Source: Peronospora farinosa (lineage: Eukaryota; Oomycota; Peronosporomycetes; Peronosporales; Peronosporaceae). From it: a stretch of DNA of 64,000 nt. Of the stretch, positions 11,690 to 22,552 are shown piece after piece (positions within the stretch are counted from its first letter, which is position 1; each line of letters starts with the position of its first letter). The stretch lies in NCBI GenBank assembly GCA_947646735.1, contig CANTFK010000752.1:1-64000 (forward strand). Direction: 5' to 3'. Below the pieces are notes generated by a model. The model saw only the letters and a program-made list of their open reading frames with translations, ran no database searches and was not told the DNA's origin. Position numbers and translations under genes: made by a program.

Positions 11690-12365
11690 TCGCTTATCCA
11701 CCCGTACTGCGTTTTACTTGCTACATCGTTTTGACCACATCTGACATCATCTGGCTTTCAGACTGTCCTGCACCGTTTGCAGACATCGGTAGCTATATTT
11801 TTGCGTCGTTGCCAAGCATCTAGGAGCCACATCATCCATATCAGTCAGTTGTGAGAGGTGACCCAAGGATCATGTCTCGTCATGCGTGAACCAATGAGAA
11901 CGGCTGTTGTGCGACCATTAAGGCGCAACTACCATCTACACAGCGTGCACAGTGGTATGATACGCCAATGGTACACGCGTTTTGTTGCTGTTATTCGTAT
12001 CGACGCGATGACAACACGTTGTAAAGACAGCGGTCTGTCCAGACTTAAGTGGGCATATCTGTGGAGTGAAGAGTCGGTAGATGGCGCGGAATGTCGGTCC
12101 GGGCAGAGTGCACGCGTGTGACTCTTTCAGACAGGCCTAAGCTCTTCTTCTCAAAGTGGCCTTCCAGCCGCGACCATGCATCGTACGCTCCACTTGCCGA
12201 CCGGACCAGGGGCAGCTGCGAGTCCTCCATCGCAAGACAGATTATCGCGAGCGCCTTCCTTGACTTGCGTTTGAACGTTGACTGATCCAGCGTAGTGGCA
12301 AGGTGTTCCAGCTTGATCTCCCCGCTTGTCACTTCCCAAAGGTCCCGCTCCTCCAGCACCATCTG

Positions 12366-12415
12366 CAACAAGTTTGATGGTTCGAACTTGGAAGTTCGAA
12401 CCATCAAACTTGTTG
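12366..12415. repeat. Perfect 24-bp inverted repeat with 2-bp loop inside gag
   Basis: CAACAAGTTTGATGG..GAACTT at 12366-12389 is exactly mirrored at 12392-12415, with GG as the only spacer. It lies on the conserved KFDGSNF codons of gag, so the gag start is duplicated in inverted orientation and the frame is lost. Confidence 0.95.
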
Positions 12416-12487
12416 ATGCGAGCGTTGGTGGCGGTGGCAGCGTCCATGTTGAAGGCGAAGTCGGCGTCGGGGGCAGAGTCAGCAGAG

Positions 12488-12502
12488 CTTGGGCTCATAA
12501 CC
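12488..12502 (-). other. Primer-binding site for a half tRNA-iMet
   Basis: Minus-strand GGTTATGAGCCCAA follows directly on the LTR end CA. It is the exact complement of nucleotides 26-39 of the tRNA-iMet encoded in the adjacent array. Drosophila copia is known to be primed by a 39-nt 5' fragment of initiator tRNA-Met, and the match here ends at nucleotide 39. Confidence 0.85.
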
Positions 12503-12590
12503 TGTTGTTAAAGCACTTGAGCTGTAGAAAACAAAATGCAAAGTGAATATATTTAGGTCCTTAGTTCACAAACTCTGTTGCTACTCTAAG

Positions 12591-13644
12591 CCTACTGGAT
12601 TCTTCGACTACACGTTTCTAATCGCTATATCGCGCATTACTCATGGGATAGCCGCACATGAGTAATCTACTCTACACACATGACTCATCAGATAGTCACT
12701 CATGAGTAATCCACGCTAGTGGTATTACTCATGGGATAGGCGCACACCTAACTAATCAGACCGTACATTCTTGTGGTTGCCGTTTGCATGCCGAGTCGCT
12801 TCTTTTACAACAAAAATGACATTGCTTGTAGCTAGACGGACTACAATAGGCTCAGCTAGTGTTTTACTAAGAGTTTATGAGACGCACATTTGTAGAATAA
12901 GCGCCTTGTGTGCGACTGATCCAAGCCACCATTGCTTCCTAAAGGCTATAGAAAAATGCTACGAAGACTGTTTGTTGATTCAGTTTTTTTTAATGTCTAA
13001 AAGAATGGTCGTTCCATTGCGTTCTTCTTGTCACAGCGCTGAGTTCTTTGTCGACAGTACCATGGAAGATGGGTTCACGACAGTCGTGAGGATCAGCCTG
13101 TCTATTAACTCCTTATGATTCATGAAGATATGTTTGGGAGGAAAAATATATCCCTGATCTTCTGCCTGACGACGTCGTTTTCCTCTGCACTAGCTCATTG
13201 TACTGGCCAAACCCGACGGGCTTCACGGAAGACACTCTAAAAGGGCGTGTGGGCACGTGGGGGCAGCCTTTGAAAGTGAGACCAGGTACCAAACCGGCTG
13301 TCTTAGACGGACCAGCCTGCCTGATCCCTGACCAGCAGCTCCGGTTGGAATCGGAATGAACAGAATCACCTTCTAGAGAAGTTCGCTTCGTGATATTGGG
13401 AGTTGCGCTCGCCGAACGGGCCGGCGACTAGATGCATACGTCAGGAACTTGTTGATGTCTGTTTGTTGCTTTGTTGACATGCTTTACACCTCTTTTACAG
13501 ACGGGCCCAAAATAAAGTCATATAGTGTGGTCCACCTCCATTTGGAATTGTACCCCCTTCGTGCGACATCTATATAACATGTCCACGTGGCCTTCGATTC
13601 GTATTCGAGTCTAATTTTGCGTCATTTCCAATCTGACAATCTTA
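12591..13644. other. Intergenic with repeat debris
   Basis: A direct repeat ATTACTCATGGGATAG lies near 12636 and 12733 and is probably LTR-derived. From 13126 to 13359 there is an open frame without ATG (about 77 codons) that looks protein-like (Leu/Pro/Asp-rich start, then PNPTGF and KPAVLDGPACL) but that I cannot assign. No complete gene is seen. Confidence 0.5.
13622..13635 (+). promoter_or_regulatory. Possible oomycete initiator
   Basis: TCATTTCCAATCTG resembles the TCATTYYNCA-type oomycete initiator and lies only about 10 bp before the chosen ATG, which would give a very short 5' leader. Confidence 0.35.
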
Positions 13645-14709
13645 ATGGGACGAACGGTGCTTCACGATCCGAGTTTCCGAGATTCGAGTTTTCTCAACCT
13701 CGCAATCTGCATTGGCGGTATCTACATTTGCTACCTCAGTTATGGCATTTTCCAAGAAAAAATGTATGTTGCTTGACGCTTTCGTACTAAAAATTGGACA
13801 CAATACTAATACTAATAACGATTGTCGTCTGTAAAAATTGCCAGTTTTACGTACCGTTCACCCAGTGGTAATAAGTTCACGGCGACGCTCTTTATGCTAT
13901 TCGTGCAATGTTTTACCAACTCATTAGTGGCTTACGCTGCCACGTTTGTGTGGAAACCCAAACGTTCCCGTATGCCACTGGCCCCATTTGCTTTCACTGC
14001 TGCAGCCTATTTGGGCGCTATGCTCTGTAGTAATGAGGCACTTAAACACGTAAGTTTTCCCACTCAAGCTCTGGGTAAATCATGCAAGATGATTCCCGTG
14101 ATGCTCATGGGCGTACTTATTCGTCGTAAAAAGTACACGCTCCGGGACTACATTTGTGTCGTGGTCATCACGTCGGGTATCGCCGTGTTTCAATTGGGCA
14201 AAGGATCAGCTAAACACGCAGAAAGGGAGAACAGTACGTATGGTTTACTGCTGCTCTTCTTGTCGCTGACATTGGACGGCATCTCGGGACCCAAGCAGGA
14301 GGAAATTGCACACCAATTACGTCCTTCGGTGCACCAGCAGATGCTCAATACAAACATTTGGGCCGTCATCTACACAGGAGTGGGTGCATTGGTCACGGGT
14401 CAAGCGCTCGAGGGTCTTATGTTTTGTATCGAGAATCCAGCCATCCTCAATTCGGTCTTTTACTTCTCCGTGTGCAGTGCATTGGGCCAGAACTTCATTT
14501 ATTTTACCATCCAGCAATTCTCGGCGCTTACGTGCACGACGATCACCACGACGCGCAAGTTTTTTACGATCTTGTTCTCGGTGGTCTGGTACGGCCACGA
14601 ACTTAGCGTCATGTCGTGGCTGGGTGTAGCCGTCGTGTTTGTTGGTTTGGGATGGGAGCTATCGAGCAAATACCGGAAGTACCAAACGCAGAGTGCTAAG
14701 TTTACTTAA
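13645..14709 (+). CDS. SLC35B1/HUT1-type nucleotide-sugar (UAA family) transporter
   Basis: Two exons, 13645-13763 and 13845-14709, with an 81-bp intron (donor GTATGT, acceptor CCAG); 327 aa. The short first exon supplies the family start GGIYICYLSYGIFQEKI, which is missing if only the long frame is read. The protein is an ER-type multi-spanning transporter with about ten hydrophobic segments. The C-terminal half carries family blocks: LTLDGISG, MLNTNIWAV, SALGQNFIY, LTCTTITTTRKFFTIL and VFVGLGWE. These resemble SLC35B1, described as a UDP-galactose or ER ATP/ADP exchanger; the substrate cannot be told from sequence. It is convergent with the kinesin gene, 98 bp away. Confidence 0.88.
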
Positions 14710-14807
14710 AGCTGTCGAAAGTAGTGTTAGACACAACTTCTCATCAAAAGAACGTTTCAATGCACTTACCTGCTTGATAAATACTGGTTGTAAGCGACTG
14801 GGTCTCT

Positions 14808-17800
14808 CTATGTTATAGTACTGCAAAGGACTTTTCCATCGTCAGGTATTTTTACTCTTGGTCGAACTTGAGGCTTCGTACTCGTTGAGTATGACCGTGT
14901 ATTTAGCGACTGGGTGCGAGTTCTAGCAGGAATGGCGGCTCGCTGATTGCAGGTGGGGAAAGTGGAACTGTTTGAGATCGATTGCTTTGTTGGACAACGC
15001 ACAGTACCCAAGTCTAGGTGCATGAGGCCAGTGTCTGTGTTCATCATATCTAGCAAGAGATTCTTGAGGTCTTCGCCAAGTATGCTGAGGTCATACTCAC
15101 CATCTTCATTTTCCAGCCAGCGCGATACTTCTTTTCGAAGCACCGCTAGCAAATTAGGGTAGTGCTTGGCTGCCATCTTGCGAAAGCGCTCCTCGTCTAG
15201 TAGCCTGTGTGAATTGCCAAACAAGCGATCCTTCTGACTCGCATGTGCTTCAAATTCAGCGAGCTTTGCCTTGAACTCGTTAATTCTGTTAAATATCTTC
15301 ATGATTTTCTGCAACGATTGTAGCCGATTTTGCGCACTATTTACCGTAATTTCCACTTCTTGCTTGTCTGCAACTGAAGTGCGAAGTCTCTGCAACTGCA
15401 GGTCTCCGAAGGAAACTGAGTACGTGTCGTGCAATTTCTCATATATGGGATCAAGTCTGGACAGGAATGAATCGCTGCAGTTTAGCGGTCTTTCCTCGGC
15501 TGCTGGATCCAAATTGTTCTTCTCACATGACACGCTTAATGCATTGGATAATGACATTGCGTACTTGTCTAGAATGGCGCGCCGGGCCGTCTGTTCTCCG
15601 TCCTTGCAGCCCAAGTAGAAGCTAACGCGCTGCTCCTCTGTGTCGATGCCAAAGGATGCAAAGTCATCGTTCATCGAGTAAAAAAGACTGCGTAATGGCC
15701 TCTCTACAGGCTCGCTTAGAGTATCAATTATGCCCTTACCAGCAACAAGAGCGTCCACTAAGCACTCATTGTCTCGCGGAAAAGTTAGGTGGTGATAGCG
15801 TGTTGAACCTTCTTCGCCACTGGCAGTTGAGTCCTGGGTCAGCATTGCAGCTTCTTCTACAGTTCTACAGAGGTAATCCAGCGCGTTCAACCGCCCTGCT
15901 TGTACCTCCTCAAAACCTCTAAGCACCTTAGCAAAGACTTCCAGCCCTCGCTTGCTGACATCAAGTTGTCCACCCGTCTCCAAAATTCGAGCACAAAGAT
16001 CCTCATACACCATTCTGTTAGCATCTATCTCCCCCTCCGAAAAGCCCTCTTTATTGCGTAAGGCGTGAACCACCGACATTATGTCATCTTGAGATAATTG
16101 AGATTTACGTGCCACCGTCCTTATAGTCTTTAGATATTCCTCCACCTCTGCAATCCGCTTTGCCTTTTCTTTCAGTAAAATTTTATAAAGATGCTCGTCT
16201 CGCTGTACACATGAACGGGACATATCGCCCTCCTCACCTAGGTAATCCAAAATTTGATCAAGTGCATCCGCAGACTCCTTTCTTTTATAAAACCTCTTCC
16301 AAACGTCCAATTCCACATTTTTTGACGTAGCAAAATTCGCGCTAATAGCATCAAGGTCATCTTGAGAGACATGACGAAAATCGTCTGCCACTTTGATTTG
16401 AAGATTCGACGCTAGCTCCCGAATGCCCTCAGAAAATCGAATACGAGCACTTACGTGGCCCCACAACTCACGTGACAGACGCTTTTGTAGCGAGAGTATA
16501 TATTTCTCCTGTTCAAGAAGTGTCCCTCCAGCATCTGAAGGAAAGAGTTGGATATCCACTGGATTGACCACGTGCAAGACCGCTTCCATCCGACCAACGA
16601 CACGGTAGGCGTCGCTAATCCGAGTTTGAATCTTTTCTCTGGCAGCTTCAAGGCCTTCCAACTCTTCAGAGCACTTTTTCATCAAGAATTCGTTAATGTC
16701 TTGGAACTTGCTGATCTGATCTTCTTCATTCAAGCCCAGTTCTTGCCGAATCTTCTGGCATTTCTGACAGTATAATAACAAAAAAGTTATTAAAATAGAC
16801 TCAATAGATAAGACTACATACACACAAACAATCTCACACTCATCAAACACAAAGATTCCTCCTTACGCTCCATGCTCTTCGCTGAGGCTTGAAAATGGTC
16901 CAATTCCAGACGCATAATCATCATTTCGTTCTCCCTTTCCGTCAATTGAGCGACGAGCATCTTTTCACGCTCTTCTAACAGAGCGATTTTGCTCATTTCG
17001 CCTGATTGTCCTGACGATTCGTGCACTTGTAAATGCTCACCCACTCTGACTGCATCGTTAAAACTTGTCACCATTTGAAAAGCGCAGTGGAGGTCCTTTT
17101 CATATTTTGCTTCCAGATTTTCCACCTTTGCATCCATGTCGATCTTCATCGCAGCTCGATTTTGGTTTATGGCGTCCTCTACCTCTCCTTGCTGCCTTAA
17201 TTTCTCCTCTTCGTCGGCCAACATGTAAATTCGCCAGCGAGAATACATCTCGACAATAAGTATTCGAATCAGGTCTTTCGCTGCGTCTAAGGACTTAATC
17301 GAATCGAGCATTTCAGCCATTGACGCTCGCTGACCCCGCCTAGCGTACATAGCATCGCGAATCTGGGATATGCTATCCTCGCAGCCTTTCAGATTTTGCT
17401 CATTCTTTTCCATAAACTCTTGTTCGGTCATCTCCCCACGATGACAAGACCCCAGCCCGGTCGTAATATTCTTAAGCAGCTGCGCTCGCTTTCGTAAATC
17501 TTTGTTCATGGAAGCCTCAAGAACTTCGTTGTCAAACGCGATCTACAGTATCATAAAGAAGTTGTATTCAATGAAACGATACGGATGTACAGTGCATACG
17601 AGAGAAATAAACACATACCCGAAGCTGTTCCTGAATCATCGATAACATGTTGTGGGCTTGAGATGAAGATAACTCTCCCTTCATGAACAGAGGTGACATA
17701 CACAAGATTGCGTCGCCACCTTCATTGATGAAGGCCGCCATTTCCTTTTCTTCGTCCTTCAGGTATTCAGAAATGCTGTCAAGATCGTAGCCGTCAAAGC

Positions 17801-20356
17801 GAACCTGCAAAAACTATAATAAATATATCAGCTACAGCTAAGAGTTAAAGATAAGAAATTCGTGTCACAACAGAACCTTCATTTCGACATTCCGCATCAA
17901 AACGTTAAGCGCATTGGTCGTTGCTTCCCATGGGGCTTCTCTCATCTCGTCAATTTGTTGTTGCTTCACATTCCATTCCTTTTGGTAACGTTCCATTTCC
18001 ATCTCCAATTCGCTACTCAGCGTCGCTTTCTGGCTCTGAATTTCTTCCATTTCTAATTTCATTAACTCCATCTTCTCCTTTGCAGCTTCCACGCTGCAAT
18101 CGATTGTCCGTCTTGTATCTTGTGATACTTTGTCCAATGTAGATGACGACAGCCACGTTTTCATCTTGTCTATCATACCCAATAATCCATTTCGTAATAA
18201 CTCCTGGCGGTGATACCGGGTCTCCAGGTTTATAAATTTAGCTTTCGACAACTCCCGCTTGCGTTTTACTTCTTCTTGAAGTTCATGCATTTCAAACGCA
18301 AAGTTCATAACTTCCAATGTGCGGCATAATTTTTCCAGCGGATAAGGATTCACATAAGCGTCGTCTGAATTGGCCTTTCGTTCTTCCATAATTGTCACGG
18401 ACGAGCCACTGTCGCTAACGAAGTCCAGAAGTTCATCGGGAGGCAATACTTGGTCGGCTTTGATTTCATTCAAACTCGTCAAAGAAGCAGCCCGCCGGTA
18501 TCTGCTATTCGGCACTAACTCGCACAAATGGGTCGTGAGGCCATTCAGCAGGCGCCGAGTTTCGCTTAAACGCTCATCACCAGACGCCTCCAGTCCTGTC
18601 GATGCTGCTAGGTGTTCAATTCTTGTCAAGTACGCTAAAACGCTCGGGGTTGTCATGCAAGTATCCGTAAAATTGTCAATATCACCAGGGCATCCATCTT
18701 CCAAGCCTGCAACGATTGCCTTAACAAGCTCACGACACAAGAGATGGTTGAAGGCCTTCAAATTTGCCAACTCTGCGGAGCGGCTATCAATATTCTTCAC
18801 CGCTTTATTTTGAATATTCTTGGCGCGGTTTGCGTACTGAAGCGTGTTTAAGGTCTCAGCTGCGTTCAAGTCTGCAGGCGACACGCATGCACTGCAAAAA
18901 AACATAAAGTAAAGGTTAATAATGTAAGAACACTAGCCCTCGTCAAGTTGTCATGACAAATACGATGCTTACATGAACAGAGTCCTACTGTTCCCACCGA
19001 GCGCGTCTTGTAGCAGCCGCGTGAGCTTCGACGATCGGTAAGGAACGTGGACGCTTGATGCTATCCGACGCTTATCATCACCGAGCGCATTAATGACGTT
19101 ACCGAGAGCAAACAACCCAACGTTGATTTGGATACCTTCCTTCATGCGTTCGCCCTCTGCAAGAGTGCTTTTCAATCGCTCACTTCCCGCCAAGTCTACA
19201 AATGTGAGCTTGGACACGATCACCGCGTCGGATTCGGACACGTCAGTTCCCACACCTCCGACGCAACGCGATCCAAATGCATGCATTGTGGGCCTCTTCA
19301 TATTGGACATTTCTTGATCATTAGCCACAAGTGAGACCTTTGAGGCCGAATCCCGTTTCGACATTTGCTGAACTATCTTGACCGTATACACGGCGTGTGA
19401 CCGACTAGAACGTTCATTCATCTGTGTGCTAGCTGTGATTCGTTGCAGTGATCCTCTTTGCATCATCTCAATAGCTTCTTGTCGATTCGACACTTGCATC
19501 TCTGTCAATCCTTGCACCCACACACCATTCTTCTTATTTTCTCTCAATTGCAAAGGTTCTGGCCGTTGTTTTGAGTTTCTCTCTGTCTCTGGATTTTCCA
19601 ATAAATCGTGAATCTCCTCTCCGTAGATTTCTAAAAATGACACGGACAATTGAAAACTGTTTTCTGTCTCGTTCAATTTGGTAAACAAATGGTGTAAAAA
19701 CCTCGGGATCAGTCCTTCGTCACTGTCCAATGTATCTGCAGCTTCTTCTTCATTGTCATCACTTGAAGAAGATCTTACAAATAAACTGTTGGCCATCATA
19801 GACGTGGACGGCATACTATTTCCCATAGTGTACGTCTTGCCAGCTCCTGTCTGTCCGTATGCGATCACCGTCACATTAAATCCTTGCAGGAAAGAGGTCA
19901 TCCAAGGATGCAGTACCTCATCGTACAGCTCCGTCTGCTTTGTTGACTGTGCAAACACATGGTCAAACCTGCAGAAATTAATATTCGGAACATATCAATA
20001 CAAAATAGTACACCAAAATAGTACTACAAAATAGTACTCGTTTACTCTAGCAAAGAGAACTAGTCGTACGTGAATTTCCTTTCGGTGTTCGCTCCTATCG
20101 TCACTTTAATAGCATTATCCACATCTCTTGACTTTTCGACACATGTCACAGCATTCCGTACAAGCTCTCGAGGCAATTGAGGGCGAATGCGCACTGCAAC
20201 ACGCACGCTACCGTCTCTTCTGGACTTTATGGACGTTTCTAATGGCCGGACACGCGTTTCTTCCGTGCTGCAAGTTGATATGTGGTCATCAATTGAATCG
20301 CCGTCGGATTTGAATGACAATGGACGCTGCAAAGCAACTGGTAGTGGCGGCGGCAT
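14808..20356 (-). CDS. Kinesin-4-like motor fused to a PRC1/Ase1/MAP65-like microtubule-bundling domain
   Basis: Six exons on the minus strand: 20356-20070, 19968-18973, 18891-17877, 17804-17619, 17542-16838 and 16763-14808. The introns are 101, 81, 72, 76 and 74 bp, and all junctions stay in frame, giving 1714 aa. The motor spans residues 49-455: P-loop GQTGAGKT 134-141, NERSSRSH about 280-287, DLAGSE 354-359, then [13 protein letters not shown] across the exon 2/3 junction and the neck [14 protein letters not shown], as in kinesin-4. An acidic and a 45-residue insert interrupt the motor. Residues 460-1060 are mostly coiled coil. From 1064 the protein resembles PRC1/Ase1/MAP65, with [10 protein letters not shown] at the start and a spectrin-like end ([38 protein letters not shown]). 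A Ser/Thr/Arg-rich tail follows. Likely role: antiparallel overlap in the spindle midzone. One donor (GTTCTG) is weak. Confidence 0.82.
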
Positions 20357-22552
20357 TATGCCGCGCTGTTATCGTGCAGGAGTGATTGTCGTTGGGGCAA
20401 TATGAATGGTTCAACTCAGGTTTTAAGCCAATGAGAAGAGAAGAGGCGAGAAGAGATGTGATTGGTGCGTTTGACGGTGGTGCGACTGTTTTCCTCTGTT
20501 TATATATGTCTTATACATAGACGGACCGCTATGATTTGTCCATTATCAAGGCAAAGACGGTACGACCAGCATGAACTCTGAGCTCAAGTTAATGTACTGC
20601 ATGGATATAGGTTAGAGAATTACAGACACAAGTAGAGATTTTGTTGTCCATGTAGCGGCGTGCCTCTTTGATTCCTTACAGTCATTTGCGTAATCGTTTC
20701 TGGCGTATTGTAATAGCGATAGACAAATGCATTCACTGCACTTATAACATTGCATACAGACATACAATGAAACACCATGATTGCAGCTGAGATAGAGATT
20801 TTTATCTTAACACTAGTGAAGGAACGAATTTGGAATCTAGCTATACAACTTTACTCTGAATGATCTAGCTCTAATGGCTGTAAGATTTAATGTTCCATCA
20901 CGAAGCAAGCATGAAGTTATCAGCTCTGATGTTGCATCTGGGTTGTGTATACTCCTTTCAAGCATTAGCATGTAGAAATGATGCAGTGAAAGTCGGAATG
21001 CTGTTTGGATTGACCTAGACTATTTTGTAGTAGAGATTTACGAGCAGCATTAGAAACTAAAGACTAAGTTTATGGGATCCTGTCAACGATAATGATACTG
21101 TGTAAGCGTTTAAGAATGTAATTCTAGAGAAAATAGTACTTTTCACGGTACATCACATATTTGGGCTACATCATAAATTCTTGGTGTAATAATTTGACTT
21201 TTGCTAATAGTATTAGCTAAGGGAGGTACGTTATCTGTAAAGGGTGGCGCATCAATGTACTACAGCAATTTTCACCTTCGCTGGTGGAGGGCGCTTCAAC
21301 CTGAAGCTCGACGCAATTTTGTGGCTCGGAGCAAGTAGCATCGTACTTGTGGCTGCTGTCCGTGAGTGCTTGTTGATACTTTGCAGATCTGATTTGGGGA
21401 TTTCTGCTTTACTCTTCCATTTTGAATTGTTTGTAATAATAGTTTCTCCGATACTACAATCGTGATGATGGGCATTAAAATGGCAGGTGCGTTGTGTTTT
21501 TCAGCATTTGTCCGTTTTCTGCGATCAGCGCAATTGCTCGAATCGCCCAAACGTATGAGCCTTTTTCGTACGAGTGCAATAATTACTTCTTACGCGTTAC
21601 AATACGTTTAACGAGCACGAAACTTACTTTGCAAACCGCTTCTTACATGCCAAACGTACGATAAACTGCATGTCGCCAGTTCTACATGCGGTTTCATTGG
21701 CTGTAGCTCGTGAAGATGTACGACAACATATCATGGCGTTGTCAGCAGCAATAAAAAAGGCAGACAGGACGCTATTTCTTCGCTTAACCAGTTTTTTGCG
21801 AATGCACATGTACAAGGCGAAATTTCAGGTAATTTCAAGCTAGCGTCAAGGTTGTTTTGGACAGTCTGACGCTAGCTGTCTCAGTGCTGGTCCCACTGGA
21901 TTTTGAAGCTCGCACGTGCAACTTTCGAGGAGACCAGTGCCAGAGCAAGTACGCATTTGAAGCAAGAGCAGACAAGCCAGCGTCTAACCGTATGTCGATG
22001 CCTGTCGGGTCTTGCAAATGGAGCTGAGTACTGGCAAGAGGATCCGAGATATTGGCCACCAGTATTCACGCACAACCGCGAGCTGGCCATATGCTGCCTA
22101 TTGCAATAGGTTTCGATACTGTCTTCAAGATAGTAAATAACCCAGCTGACACTGACGTGAACCGAGCCGTTTGATATCGGTGCTGGCCGATAGAGCTTTT
22201 CAAGTCATGCAGTCGTGTGTAAGCTCCAGACTGACGCCATGGTGCACTCCAGCAGCTAGTGGGAGTCAAGTGTTTGAAGGGTTGTCGTCTCGCTTTTTTT
22301 GTCTGATTTTTGCACTTGGCTAGAAAATACAGAACGTTTTGATTGGCCAACACATAGAGAAAAATCGCTGATTGGTTTACACCAGTGGCAATCCTTCTTT
22401 TTCGAATATTCGAGGGAGAAAAAGCGACTTCGACCACCAACCTCCGCACAACTGAATCCGGCACGAGAAAAAAGGTTACCTAAAGCGACAGGGGGGAGGT
22501 GGAAGAGAAGCGTGAGGGTCCGCGTGGGAGAGTGTGTGTCATTCGAACGCGA
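20357..22552. other. Divergent intergenic region
   Basis: This 2.2-kb spacer separates the kinesin start from the oxidoreductase start. It is AT-rich and full of stops, and its longest open stretches match nothing I know. A CCAAT box lies at 20428-20432, about 75 bp from the kinesin ATG. The end nearest the oxidoreductase has paired ATTGG boxes, listed separately. Confidence 0.6.
22342..22375 (+). promoter_or_regulatory. Paired inverted CCAAT boxes
   Basis: ATTGG occurs at 22342-22346 and 22371-22375, 29 bp apart and about 180-210 bp before the ATG at 22553. CCAAT boxes at this distance are common in eukaryotic promoters; function here is inferred. Confidence 0.35.

Larger units (their letters stand above)
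1..12127 (+). repeat. Tandem array of 23 units (575-bp full unit) carrying initiator tRNA-Met genes
   Basis: A marker 5-mer context (GTGACCCAAGGATCA) recurs at 248, 823, 1392, 1951, 2526, 3101, 3676, 4061, 4453, 5028, 5603, 5973, 6548, 7123, 7698, 8273, 8848, 9284, 9859, 10294, 10708, 11283 and 11858. The normal spacing is exactly 575 bp; shortened units are 370-436 bp. Fifteen units hold an intact tRNA gene, two hold a degraded one, and six lack it. Two sequence lineages are visible: GTACACGCG goes with TTTGGATAATG, and GTGCACGCG goes with TTTGGGTAATG. Outside the tRNA I recognise no second RNA or protein gene. The array starts before base 1 and ends at 12127, where it abuts a copia fragment. 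Confidence 0.95.
12128..12590 (-). mobile_element. Ty1/copia fragment: LTR end, primer-binding site and start of gag
   Basis: On the minus strand an LTR tail ending ..AACAACA is followed by a primer-binding site (12488-12502) and then by the start of gag. The gag reading shares long blocks with the gag of the copia element at 53937, including MVLEERDLW, FKRKS, ALAIICLAMEDSQ and DAWSRLEGHFEK. It breaks off at about 12135, where it meets the tRNA array. The frame is also broken by a perfect inverted repeat at 12366-12415. It is a dead fragment, related to but distinct from the 53-kb element. Confidence 0.85.

Noticed and set aside
248..12121. Recurrent 60-, 82-, 87- and 109-codon open frames in every array unit
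   Set aside because: They are translations of the repeat on both strands, two of them running straight through the tRNA gene, with no domain and no start context.
1..12127. CRISPR-like array
   Set aside because: Units are hundreds of bases long, spacers are not unique, the repeat carries a tRNA, and the genome is eukaryotic.
12771..13118. 115-codon open frame
   Set aside because: No motif, no signal peptide, low-complexity context next to transposon debris.
16764..16850. Separate start of a MAP65-like gene at the ATG at 16850
   Set aside because: The added N-terminus is intron translation (hydrophobic, no family match) and overlaps exon 5; a phase-correct GTGAGA..GTCAG intron explains it better.
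22499..22552. N-terminal extension of the DadA-like protein from a GTG
   Set aside because: No ATG is present upstream; the first ATG at 22553 is sufficient. The same logic moved the starts of the cyclin, SLC44, kelch, glycosyltransferase and BT1-A genes.
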